Positions 18,898 through 26,631 of a DNA stretch of 64,000 nucleotides are shown piece after piece. Source of the DNA: Aquimarina sp. Aq107 (lineage in GTDB: Bacteria; Bacteroidota; Bacteroidia; Flavobacteriales; Flavobacteriaceae); contig NZ_OX030782.1 of the NCBI RefSeq assembly GCF_943733665.1, positions 1,136,001 to 1,200,000 on the forward strand, in the 5' to 3' direction. The notes beneath the pieces are model-generated. The model was not told the origin of the DNA, searched no databases, and saw only the letters and a program-made list of their open reading frames with translations. Position 1 is the stretch's first letter. The number at the start of each line of letters is the position of its first letter. The position numbers and the translations under genes are program-made.

Positions 18898-20196
18898 TTA
18901 AGTTGATAGCGAAACGCTAACATGTTCTGGTTGTAGGATTTCTAATAATAACGTTTTTTCTAGTACAAAAGAAATCATCCTAGTTTTAAAACTTGTAATG
19001 TCTTGTCCAAACTGTTTTAAGAAATCTTCATCTTTTGATAATTCATCATATAGTTCTTTTATGGAAACAGGTTCCATAAAATATAGTAAAATACTATGCC
19101 AACCAACAAGATCTTTTTTATCTACTTTTCTATTATATGGAATTGTAAATTCTATAGTGATTGGCTCTGCATTAAAATCGATAATACATTCTTTTTTTAA
19201 AACAAACTTGGTTGTTAGCAATTCTTCAATAGTTACGTTTTCTACAAAATCATAAAAATCAAATATATTCTGTAATCTAGAAGGCTTAATTTCTTGATCA
19301 AAACCTTGATAAGGAAAAAGTTTATGGAGTTTAGTTTTTATATTCTTATAATATTCCGGGAAATGATATTGAAGTCTGGCTTCAATTTGTTCGCAAGCAA
19401 AAATTGATTTTTTAGCAAATCCAATACAATGAATGAATTTAGAAATAAGGGGTACTGTACTTAAATCAATGATTTCTGCAAAATTTGGTTGTACGTTATC
19501 AAATAAATATTGAACTTTTAAATCGTTTTTATCCGTAATAGCAAATCCCAGTTGTTGTTCGAAAATAGTATTGAATATTCCAATATCTATATAAGGGAAA
19601 TGACGTTGGTTTTTTTCTATTAAGTTTTTAGCTGTAGCATACAATTCTTTAAAATAATTATTGTTTTTCCCGCCAATAAAGCCGGCATTATGAGCTTGAA
19701 TTTTACCGTTTTTGTAATAGTTATTTATGAGTTCATTAGGTATAGAATCAAAATTTGCGAGCATATACTTAAATGTTTTAGCATACCCAGGAAAGTTTGT
19801 TTCAATGTTTTGAGCAATGATGTCATACTGATCGATATCGTAAGGGATTTTGTCCCAAATAAAAATATCATTATCTAAGTGAATAAAAGGTTCACTTTGT
19901 TCAGCACATGTAACGAGCTTCCCAAAAGCCCATAGTTTGGGATGATAATTATTGATTTTCTCCAGATTAGTATGAATGTTAGAATAGGGTAATTCTAGTA
20001 AATCATCAAATAGTTCTTTTCCTCTATTGTCAGTAAATAGTTCATTTGATTTGTAAAACCTATTTATGGTTAGAGCGCTTAAGGCAAAACTATAAAATGC
20101 ATATTTTTGATTTGGCCATCCACCATTAAACCTAGCATTTGCATCATCCGAGTTGTGATATGTAGGTTTAGTCCAAAAACTTTGAATTATTTTCAT
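18898..20196 (-). CDS. Glycosyltransferase-like DUF6734-type protein linked to peptide export
   Basis: 432 residues, no signal peptide. The opening MKIIQSFWTKP, the GGW motif and WAFGKLVTCAEQSEPFIHLDNDIFIW recall an uncharacterised Bacteroidota family (DUF6734, as I remember it). HLDNDIFIW gives a DxD motif (Asp108, Asp110), and NAGFIGGKN is reminiscent of GT-A glycosyltransferases, so sugar transfer is an inference. The C-terminal third (about 320-432) is unlike any transferase I know and could bind the leader or substrate. It lies between the GG-leader precursor and the C39 exporter on the same strand, so I infer that it modifies the peptide before export. It could instead serve an unrelated surface glycan. 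Confidence 0.55.
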   Translation of the reverse strand: MKIIQSFWTKPTYHNSDDANARFNGGWPNQKYAFYSFALSALTINRFYKSNELFTDNRGKELFDDLLELPYSNIHTNLEKINNYHPKLWAFGKLVTCAEQSEPFIHLDNDIFIWDKIPYDIDQYDIIAQNIETNFPGYAKTFKYMLANFDSIPNELINNYYKNGKIQAHNAGFIGGKNNNYFKELYATAKNLIEKNQRHFPYIDIGIFNTIFEQQLGFAITDKNDLKVQYLFDNVQPNFAEIIDLSTVPLISKFIHCIGFAKKSIFACEQIEARLQYHFPEYYKNIKTKLHKLFPYQGFDQEIKPSRLQNIFDFYDFVENVTIEELLTTKFVLKKECIIDFNAEPITIEFTIPYNRKVDKKDLVGWHSILLYFMEPVSIKELYDELSKDEDFLKQFGQDITSFKTRMISFVLEKTLLLEILQPEHVSVSLST

Positions 20197-20209
20197 GATA
20201 CTGTGTGTT

Positions 20210-20239
20210 TAAAAAGAGGATGTTTAAAAAACACCCTCT
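20210..20239 (-). terminator. Terminator/attenuator after precursor gene
   Basis: Read on the minus strand, 20239-20229 pairs with 20225-20215 (11 bp, one G-U) around a 3-nt loop and is followed by TTTTT. The mispair exists only in the plus-strand reading, so the hairpin is built for minus-strand RNA. It should make precursor mRNA more abundant than the downstream modification and export genes. Confidence 0.7.
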
Positions 20240-20260
20240 ATAAATTAAGATGAATAGATC

Positions 20261-20464
20261 TTAGTAATTAGGCTTACACCAAGTATGCAATTCAGTGTCA
20301 TAATATAAATATTGACCGTTAATCCAAGACCCATGAGGAGGATACATTTTACCAGATGGGCAATTAGGGTAAGACCCATATTCGTAGCCACCAGTAATTT
20401 GCTTAGCTTCTTTTCTGTCTAAGATTTCACCTTTGATTTTCTTTAAAATTTCTGATTTTTTCAT
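20261..20464 (-). CDS. Double-glycine leader precursor peptide (candidate RiPP/bacteriocin)
   Basis: 67 residues. The leader MKKSEILKKIKGEILDRKEA-KQITGG is helical and charged and ends in Gly25-Gly26, with hydrophobic Ile at -4 as C39 peptidases need. The predicted mature part (27-67) is rich in Tyr, Gly, Pro and Trp and has two cysteines (35 and 63), allowing one disulfide or S-linked modification. It also has several Ser/Thr for O-linkage. It is the first gene of the minus-strand set with the GT-like protein, the C39 ABC transporter and HlyD, and it has its own terminator. I see no homology to named bacteriocins. The product could be an antimicrobial, a signal or a surface peptide. Confidence 0.75.
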   Translation of the reverse strand: MKKSEILKKIKGEILDRKEAKQITGGYEYGSYPNCPSGKMYPPHGSWINGQYLYYDTELHTWCKPNY

Positions 20465-20817
20465 TTTTACATGATTTTAAATTAATAATGATTTGATAGT
20501 ATACTATTACTATATAATACGATGAAAAGGAGAAATGTTACTAGGGAGAAATTCACTTAAACGTTGTAGTGTTGATAAGTTGTTAGAATTGTATGTTTTT
20601 TAACATAATCCTGACATAAGTATTGGTTAAAATGTTATTTTTTTATCAAAATGTGGCCCTATGCAATGTGAACTGTGGAGAAGTGGTAATTTCCTTTTGA
20701 AAGAAAATTTTAGAAGAGATATAATTATTAATGACGAACATTCTTGAGATATATAAAATAAAAAGGAGTGTTTTTATATAAAACACTCCTTTTTAAGGAT
20801 ACAATCAAGCTTGGCTT
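20465..20817 (-). promoter_or_regulatory. Intergenic control region upstream of precursor peptide
   Basis: 353 bp without a credible ORF on either strand. It holds a 12-bp perfect palindrome ATAGTATACTAT (20496-20507), 32 bp upstream of the precursor start. The 12-mer TTTGATAGTATA here (20492-20503) recurs in reverse orientation upstream of the C39 exporter (18794-18805), hinting at shared control. No clear TAnnTTTG box is seen on the minus strand. The far end (20760-20794) is the terminator of the GH13 gene. Confidence 0.4.
20760..20794. terminator. Terminator of secreted GH13 gene
   Basis: A 15-bp stem (20760-20774 with 20780-20794) with a 5-nt AT loop, flanked by A-runs and T-runs on both sides. 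It works on either strand and lies 23 bp past the minus-strand GH13 stop. Confidence 0.8.
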
Positions 20818-23601
20818 TTAGCGTAAACTTAACTTGGTGGAGGCTATTCCTTTTTCATTTTGGATTTGTACTAAGTACAATCCGCGGGCTAATTCTCCTA
20901 TTTCAAAATTAGTTCCCGGTTCAAAATTACCTTCAAATTTCTTGGCTAATGAACCAGTGATATTATAAACAAATACTTTCTGTACAGATTCATCAATACT
21001 AAATGTAGTTTTAGCAGGGTTAGGGTATGCGTTAAAACTATTCCCTTTAATAAAATCCTGAGTACTTAAACTACGTTGTTGATTCGCATATATTTTAAAT
21101 TCACCAGGTTGTAATGAAATAACGGCGTTTACATCAGTCACTTCTATAGAAGATCCTGCTTCATCTAATAAATCATACCAAGTTCCAGTTTCTTGAAAAG
21201 TAGGATTGATAGAAATGGTACTAACTCCAAAATTTCCAATAATGGTTACATATTCTATTTCATCTCCTGTCGCAGAAGCATCCGTAAGTTGAATTTTCTT
21301 TGATGTGGTTGATGATAATGATAGTGCGAAGTCATTAGTTGCAAATATCTTCTCATTTAACTTCAGATCAATTAACTTAGTATATACATCATATACATCC
21401 GTTCTATCAGTAACGTTTAAATAATCCCAACGGATAGGTTTTGGATTTGTTCTACATCCATCATCTATACTACCATCTTCACAACGATTAATGCTAAAAC
21501 CATATCCTAATTCGCCAAATTGCCAAATCATTTTTGGTCCTGGAATAGTAAAGTAAAATGCACCGGCAAGTTCTACTCGATCCAACGCAGTAGATAGTTC
21601 GGTTATATCGTAGGTTGGAGAATTGGTGTCATTTCCGAATTGAATGTTTTTATACATCAAACGTTCTTCATCATGGCTCTCCATATAACTAATATTTGAT
21701 GGAGTAGTCCAACCACGAGATAAATAAGAAACGGATTGAAAATTAGAATCTCCATACCCCATTGTAGCTTGATTATAGTTGAAATTACTATTCCCCCAAA
21801 CAAGCATACCTTCATTAATTAAGATGGTTTCTTCAGAATTTGGGGCGAAATGTTCAAGAATAACATATGCATCAGCATCAACAGCTTGAATCGCTGTATT
21901 CATTCTGGTAAGTATATCAATTCGGCTTTGATCAAATGATCCTCCATCGCCAATAGTGTTAGTAAATCCCTTGGTGAAGTCAAATCTAAAACCATCAATA
22001 TTGTATTCTGTTAACCAATATTCGTTTAATCGATCAATATAATCTTCTGTAGCTTGTGATTCATGATCTATATCATTAAAGAATGAAAAAGTCGGATTAG
22101 AATCAGTTTCCCTAAATATTGGGTTCTCTGCAGTCGCCTGACCATTATAGCAACCATTACAATCATTCCACATTCTATAATAAGGGTTTTGACCAGTAGC
22201 ATGATTGTAAACAACATCTAATATAACCGCAATCCCTCTAGCATGACATTCATCTATAAATTGTTTAAATGCAGTAGGAGTTCCATAATACTTATCCAAT
22301 GCCATGTGAAATGAAGGGTTGTATCCCCAACTAATGTTTCCATCAAATTCTGATACAGGCATTAATTCGATTGCATTTACACCTAAATCTTCTAAATAAT
22401 CTAGTCTTGCTTTAACGGCATCAAAAGAATGTAAATTATCAAAATCACGAATCAGCAACTCATAAATAACTAAATCGGTAACCTCCGGTCTTTGAAAACC
22501 GGTAGTTTGCCAAATGTATGGCGCTTCTCCAGTTTTAAACCAGGATACAGCATCATTAGTTTTTCCAGTTGGATAACTTGGTAAATCAGGAAAAGTTACA
22601 TTGTCTATAAATGAATCATTAAATTCAGATAATATTAGGGTAGAGTAGGGGTCAGCAACTGATATAGAAGCATCCACTACATATTGATATAGAATATTTG
22701 CATTATTAGTTAGGTTATCTAAAGTAATCCAAAACCTGTCTTGTGCACTATCTTTATTTAATAGATATGTGTTGTCAAGAGTCCAGTCATTGTTATTGAA
22801 ATTCCCTTTTAAATGCACATAGTTTTTTCCGGGAGCGTATAATACGAATGTCGCAGACGTTCCATCTAGATTCAATCCATCCTTCATGCCAGCAGGCACA
22901 GGAACTTCAGTAACTACAGGAGTAGTAATGGCTGAAAAAGTTTCTGATAAAGAGTTTGTTGTTCCAGTTTCTGTGGCCACTAGCTCAAAGTCAACTCCTT
23001 CTGTAATAGTATAATTAGTAGTGTAATTTGTAATATTTGCTTGCGTATCAACGGATGCACCGTTAGCAAAAAGTTCAAAATCTGCATTTACGGTAGAAGT
23101 AGCAGTAATAGTAAGATCATTTCCATTATCAATGATACTTACGGATTCGGTAGGAGCATCCAAAGTAAGTTGAAAGATACCTACGTTGACCACATTGTCT
23201 TGAGTTTTATTATCACCAGTACCATCCTGAGCTTTCGCTAACATACCTATACGATCAATCCCAGTAGTACCATAAAAAGTAGTTGGCGTTAATGTAATAG
23301 AATATGTTCCATTTCCATTATCAGTAAAAACTTGAGGTTGAGCACTATTTGATGAATCTGTCCAATCACCATTATTTGGAGAGTTGATGGCAGCTGTTGC
23401 AGTTGGGCTATCAAAATACCATGCCCATAAGTATAAGTCTGTTGTCCCCCATGCACTAAGATCTACTCCAGATACAGTAATTGTGATTTCATCATCTTCG
23501 TTAAAAGCTGAAGGAGTAATTGTAAAAGTTGCATTTTGTTGTTGGGCATTAGACATAATGAGTCCTAGAAAGAACATAAATAATAAAGTAAACTTTTTCA
23601 T
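20818..23601 (-). CDS. Secreted multidomain GH13 alpha-amylase with T9SS sorting domain
   Basis: 927 residues. A signal peptide (1-19) is followed by beta-sandwich modules (about 20-220). A CBM48-like segment comes next (TSATFVLYAPGKNYVHLKGNFN, about 250-330). The GH13 barrel (about 370-760) has nucleophile Asp in DGFRFDFTKGF, acid Glu in VILEHFAP and Asp in YMESHDEERL; ELMPVSEFDGNISWGYNP is the first conserved region. The C-terminal ~75 residues (NAYPNPAKTTF, then LARGLYLVQIQNEKG) are a T9SS sorting domain. It should cut alpha-1,4-glucan at the cell surface or outside. It follows susE but is separated from it by a hairpin. Confidence 0.9.
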   Translation of the reverse strand: MKKFTLLFMFFLGLIMSNAQQQNATFTITPSAFNEDDEITITVSGVDLSAWGTTDLYLWAWYFDSPTATAAINSPNNGDWTDSSNSAQPQVFTDNGNGTYSITLTPTTFYGTTGIDRIGMLAKAQDGTGDNKTQDNVVNVGIFQLTLDAPTESVSIIDNGNDLTITATSTVNADFELFANGASVDTQANITNYTTNYTITEGVDFELVATETGTTNSLSETFSAITTPVVTEVPVPAGMKDGLNLDGTSATFVLYAPGKNYVHLKGNFNNNDWTLDNTYLLNKDSAQDRFWITLDNLTNNANILYQYVVDASISVADPYSTLILSEFNDSFIDNVTFPDLPSYPTGKTNDAVSWFKTGEAPYIWQTTGFQRPEVTDLVIYELLIRDFDNLHSFDAVKARLDYLEDLGVNAIELMPVSEFDGNISWGYNPSFHMALDKYYGTPTAFKQFIDECHARGIAVILDVVYNHATGQNPYYRMWNDCNGCYNGQATAENPIFRETDSNPTFSFFNDIDHESQATEDYIDRLNEYWLTEYNIDGFRFDFTKGFTNTIGDGGSFDQSRIDILTRMNTAIQAVDADAYVILEHFAPNSEETILINEGMLVWGNSNFNYNQATMGYGDSNFQSVSYLSRGWTTPSNISYMESHDEERLMYKNIQFGNDTNSPTYDITELSTALDRVELAGAFYFTIPGPKMIWQFGELGYGFSINRCEDGSIDDGCRTNPKPIRWDYLNVTDRTDVYDVYTKLIDLKLNEKIFATNDFALSLSSTTSKKIQLTDASATGDEIEYVTIIGNFGVSTISINPTFQETGTWYDLLDEAGSSIEVTDVNAVISLQPGEFKIYANQQRSLSTQDFIKGNSFNAYPNPAKTTFSIDESVQKVFVYNITGSLAKKFEGNFEPGTNFEIGELARGLYLVQIQNEKGIASTKLSLR

Positions 23602-23621
23602 GACGCTATATGTTTAAAGCA

Positions 23622-23651
23622 AAAAGGCTGTTAATTTAATAACAGCCTTTT
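23622..23651 (-). terminator. Partial terminator between susE and GH13 gene
   Basis: Arms 23622-23633 and 23640-23651 pair over 12 bp around a 6-nt loop and are followed by T-runs on the minus strand. It probably lowers read-through from susCDE into the amylase gene. Confidence 0.65.
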
Positions 23652-23667
23652 CTATGTTTATATTTAA

Positions 23668-24759
23668 CTATTGAGGTGTTAAAGTATATGTGTAATTATT
23701 AGGGTTACTTAGGTCTAAAGTAACTAAGTATGTTCCAGCAGTATCAACACTAAGGTTTCCACCATTAAATCCTAATTGACCATCTTCTGCTCCAGTACCT
23801 AAATTATCCTGTGGATCATCCCAGTTGTCATTAGCTCTAAATTTAAACTCATCAACAGTTAAGTCAACTACGATACTCCAAGTTTGAGCAGCGGCATCAT
23901 ACGTTAAATCTGTATCACTATCCCAACCTGTTGGTGTAGCAGCTCCAATAATACCCCATACTTGCTTTCTTGATGTCCAAGTGATGTTTTCTGGATCAGT
24001 AAAATCGGCATCTATTTTATAGTACCCTGCTTCAGAAACTCTCATGTTAGATTCTCCTTCTTGCACTAAAACCCCTGAAGATCCACTTCCGTCAGCATCT
24101 CCATAATCTCCTTCAAAACTAGTATTGGTAGGTAATACTTTAAACTCTGGACTAGCATTGTTTAAGAAAATATATCCTTGAAAAGCAGTTGCTCCGAACT
24201 CAGCAGCTTCAATAGTTGGTAAAGTATCTGCAGGTGTCCAATCGTCACCATATCCACCAGCGCTTAAGAAGTTTCCAATAATAAAAAACTTAGGTGCTTC
24301 CGTAGTAAATGGAGTTATAACAACAATTCTTGATTCAGAATATTGAGGTTCTCCAGCTCCAACATTTGCAGCAATTCTAACTTCTACGTTAGAAGGCTCT
24401 CCTGGAGCTAAACCTAATGCCAAAGCTGCATTATTAAAAGAATCTACAGATACAGGAATTTGTAATGAACTACCACTTCCTAGTTCTTGAGCAGAAGCGA
24501 ATTCATTTCCTTCAGTGTCAACTTGAATAATATAGTTTGTAGCAGAATCAAAATTGAAATCTGCATCTGTAAATGTAAACCTCTCTGCAAGTAGATCTTT
24601 AGTTTCAAAAGTAAATACATAAGAAGTTCCAGCTTCTGGAGCAGTTAATACAGGAGCTTCGGCTAATTCAAAAATTGGTCTATCTTCTATGTTGTCATCA
24701 CTTGTACATCCAATAAATAATGTACTTAGTATAGCTAATGTTAAAAATATTTTTTTCAT
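23668..24759 (-). CDS. susE: SusE/SusF-type starch-binding outer-membrane lipoprotein
   Basis: 363 residues. The lipobox LFIGC is followed by TSDDNIED, an acidic stretch of the kind that sends Flavobacteriia lipoproteins to the cell surface. An N-terminal SusE domain (about 30-150: FELAEAPVLTAPEAG, then NVEVRIAANVG) is followed by two tandem beta-sandwich carbohydrate-binding modules (about 155-260 and 265-363). Both have WTS/TWSI-type strands and Asp/Gly loops. Role: holding starch or maltodextrin near SusCD. It is third in the susC-susD-susE operon, 13 bp after susD. Confidence 0.88.
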   Translation of the reverse strand: MKKIFLTLAILSTLFIGCTSDDNIEDRPIFELAEAPVLTAPEAGTSYVFTFETKDLLAERFTFTDADFNFDSATNYIIQVDTEGNEFASAQELGSGSSLQIPVSVDSFNNAALALGLAPGEPSNVEVRIAANVGAGEPQYSESRIVVITPFTTEAPKFFIIGNFLSAGGYGDDWTPADTLPTIEAAEFGATAFQGYIFLNNASPEFKVLPTNTSFEGDYGDADGSGSSGVLVQEGESNMRVSEAGYYKIDADFTDPENITWTSRKQVWGIIGAATPTGWDSDTDLTYDAAAQTWSIVVDLTVDEFKFRANDNWDDPQDNLGTGAEDGQLGFNGGNLSVDTAGTYLVTLDLSNPNNYTYTLTPQ

Positions 24760-24772
24760 TTTATATAATTTT

Positions 24773-26620
24773 TTAATAACCTGAGTTTTGATTAATGTTT
24801 GGATTTGCTACTAATTCAGTAGACGGGATTGGGAAAAGGCTTATGTGAGGAGGTAGTGGAGAACCATTGGTTGCTCCATTTTTAAATGGCCATAAATAGG
24901 TTCCTCCAGTAAATTGTTCGAATCTTATTAGATCCGTTCTTCGCTGGCCTTCCCAGTATAATTCTCTTCCTCTTTCATCAAGTAAGAAGTCTAATGTAAG
25001 ATCTCCAGCATTTATATTTCCGCTAGAGTCACCATAAGCACGTTCTCTTAGTTGATTAACATATCCTACAGCATCATTAGGAGTACCTCCTGTACCACCT
25101 CTTACTACAGCTTCGGCATAGTTTAAGAAAACTTCTCCAAGTCTAAACATGTGAAAATCAGCATCTACATGTGTCCCTGTTCCATCTGATCCTGGTGCTA
25201 AATCTACTCCAACGTTTCTCCATTTTTGTATTGCATATCCATCAGAATAATTTGAAAGTGTTGCAATCTCAAGAGTTTGACCGTTTGAATAGAATTTTCC
25301 TCTTGAGTCATTCCAAAGTGGTTGAGAAGCAATCGAAACTGCCATAGTTGGTGCTGGTACTTCAGCACCGTTGTTTGTGATAACACCGGTTAAAAAGTTA
25401 TAGTTATAAACTTCGTTTGAGTCAAAAGCAGGATTAATGTTATTTTCATCAGTCCCTAGATATTCAAAATCACCATCCGCATCAAATGCTTTTAATGTAC
25501 CTGCGTCTTCAGCTAATAATCTTAAATCATTATCATATTCATAGATTTCAAAGGATCCACTACTATTTCCAAATAACTCAACAAAAGATTCTGTAGTTCG
25601 TACTCCAAACCATCCACCATCTATACCAAAGGCTCTAGGTCGAATATTTCCACCAATTGGAGCATGTGTTAAGAAAGTCGTTCCTCCAAAAGATTGTGTG
25701 TTAATTCCATCAAAAGCAACGCTGAAGATACTCTCGCTTTGAGAACCATTAAAATTATTGTCTGCTAAGAAAAGTTTTTGATAATCATCTACTAAATCAA
25801 AACCTACGTTCAATATTTTATTAGTGTATTCTAAACTTTCTGTATACATTTCTACACCAGTATATACTTCTGCATTTAAGTAAAGTTTTGATAATAGCAT
25901 CCATACCGCAGCTTGGTCAGCTCTTGGATATGAATTTGTTCGTGGTGCTGGCATTTCATCTTCGATAGCTAATAACTCAGATACCACAAAATCAAATGCT
26001 TCTTTTCTAGAAACTTGTGGAGGAATAAATCCAACTACTGGATCATTTTCTGTGAAGAAAGCAATATTCCCAAACATATCGATCAAATGAAAATGACTTA
26101 ATGCTCTTAAGAAACGAGCCTCAGCTCTAAATCCTTGAATTTCTGTTCTTAAAGCTGCAGATACTCCTCTCGAATCTAATTTGCCATCCGTCGTTTGTCT
26201 CAAATATTCGTTTACCGATGAAACCTGAAAATTAGCTCTATCATAGAACGCTCTTACAAAAGCATTACTAGAAGTCCATTGTCCAAAATTTAATACAGGT
26301 AGATCAGGATCTCCCCAAGCAATTACAGCTTCATCTGTTGGTAATTCTTGTAGTTGCCAAAATCCTCTTAAGTATTGGCCGAAACCTGCGTCAATACCTG
26401 AAATGTCACTATCACCCGGACCTAACTGACCACTTACCGCTAGTCCAGAGTATAGCTTACCAAGTGCTTGCAAATATGCTTGATCAGAACTAAAGAATTC
26501 ATCCGTAGTTTGATTCTGATCATCATTAACTTCTACATCTAAATCATCAGTACAAGACCCTACAGATAATAGGAACGTGCATATACCAATGTTTATTAAG
26601 TTTTTAAATTTTATCTTCAT
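24773..26620 (-). CDS. susD: SusD/RagB glycan-binding outer-membrane lipoprotein
   Basis: 615 residues. A lipobox (LLSVGSC) is followed by TDDLDVE, an acidic surface-export-type tail. SusD-family TPR helices include FRAEARFLRALSHFHLIDMFGN and ADQAAVWMLLSKLYLNAEVYTG. The C-terminus has DFHMFRLGEVFLNYAEAVVRGG, then LLDERGRELYWEGQRRTDLIRF and a PIPSTELVANPNINQNSGY ending, all diagnostic. It forms the lid over SusC and captures oligosaccharides. Neighbouring amylases and maltose phosphorylase point to alpha-glucans. 11 bp separate it from susC. Confidence 0.95.
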   Translation of the reverse strand: MKIKFKNLINIGICTFLLSVGSCTDDLDVEVNDDQNQTTDEFFSSDQAYLQALGKLYSGLAVSGQLGPGDSDISGIDAGFGQYLRGFWQLQELPTDEAVIAWGDPDLPVLNFGQWTSSNAFVRAFYDRANFQVSSVNEYLRQTTDGKLDSRGVSAALRTEIQGFRAEARFLRALSHFHLIDMFGNIAFFTENDPVVGFIPPQVSRKEAFDFVVSELLAIEDEMPAPRTNSYPRADQAAVWMLLSKLYLNAEVYTGVEMYTESLEYTNKILNVGFDLVDDYQKLFLADNNFNGSQSESIFSVAFDGINTQSFGGTTFLTHAPIGGNIRPRAFGIDGGWFGVRTTESFVELFGNSSGSFEIYEYDNDLRLLAEDAGTLKAFDADGDFEYLGTDENNINPAFDSNEVYNYNFLTGVITNNGAEVPAPTMAVSIASQPLWNDSRGKFYSNGQTLEIATLSNYSDGYAIQKWRNVGVDLAPGSDGTGTHVDADFHMFRLGEVFLNYAEAVVRGGTGGTPNDAVGYVNQLRERAYGDSSGNINAGDLTLDFLLDERGRELYWEGQRRTDLIRFEQFTGGTYLWPFKNGATNGSPLPPHISLFPIPSTELVANPNINQNSGY

Positions 26621-26631
26621 TGCATTAATTT

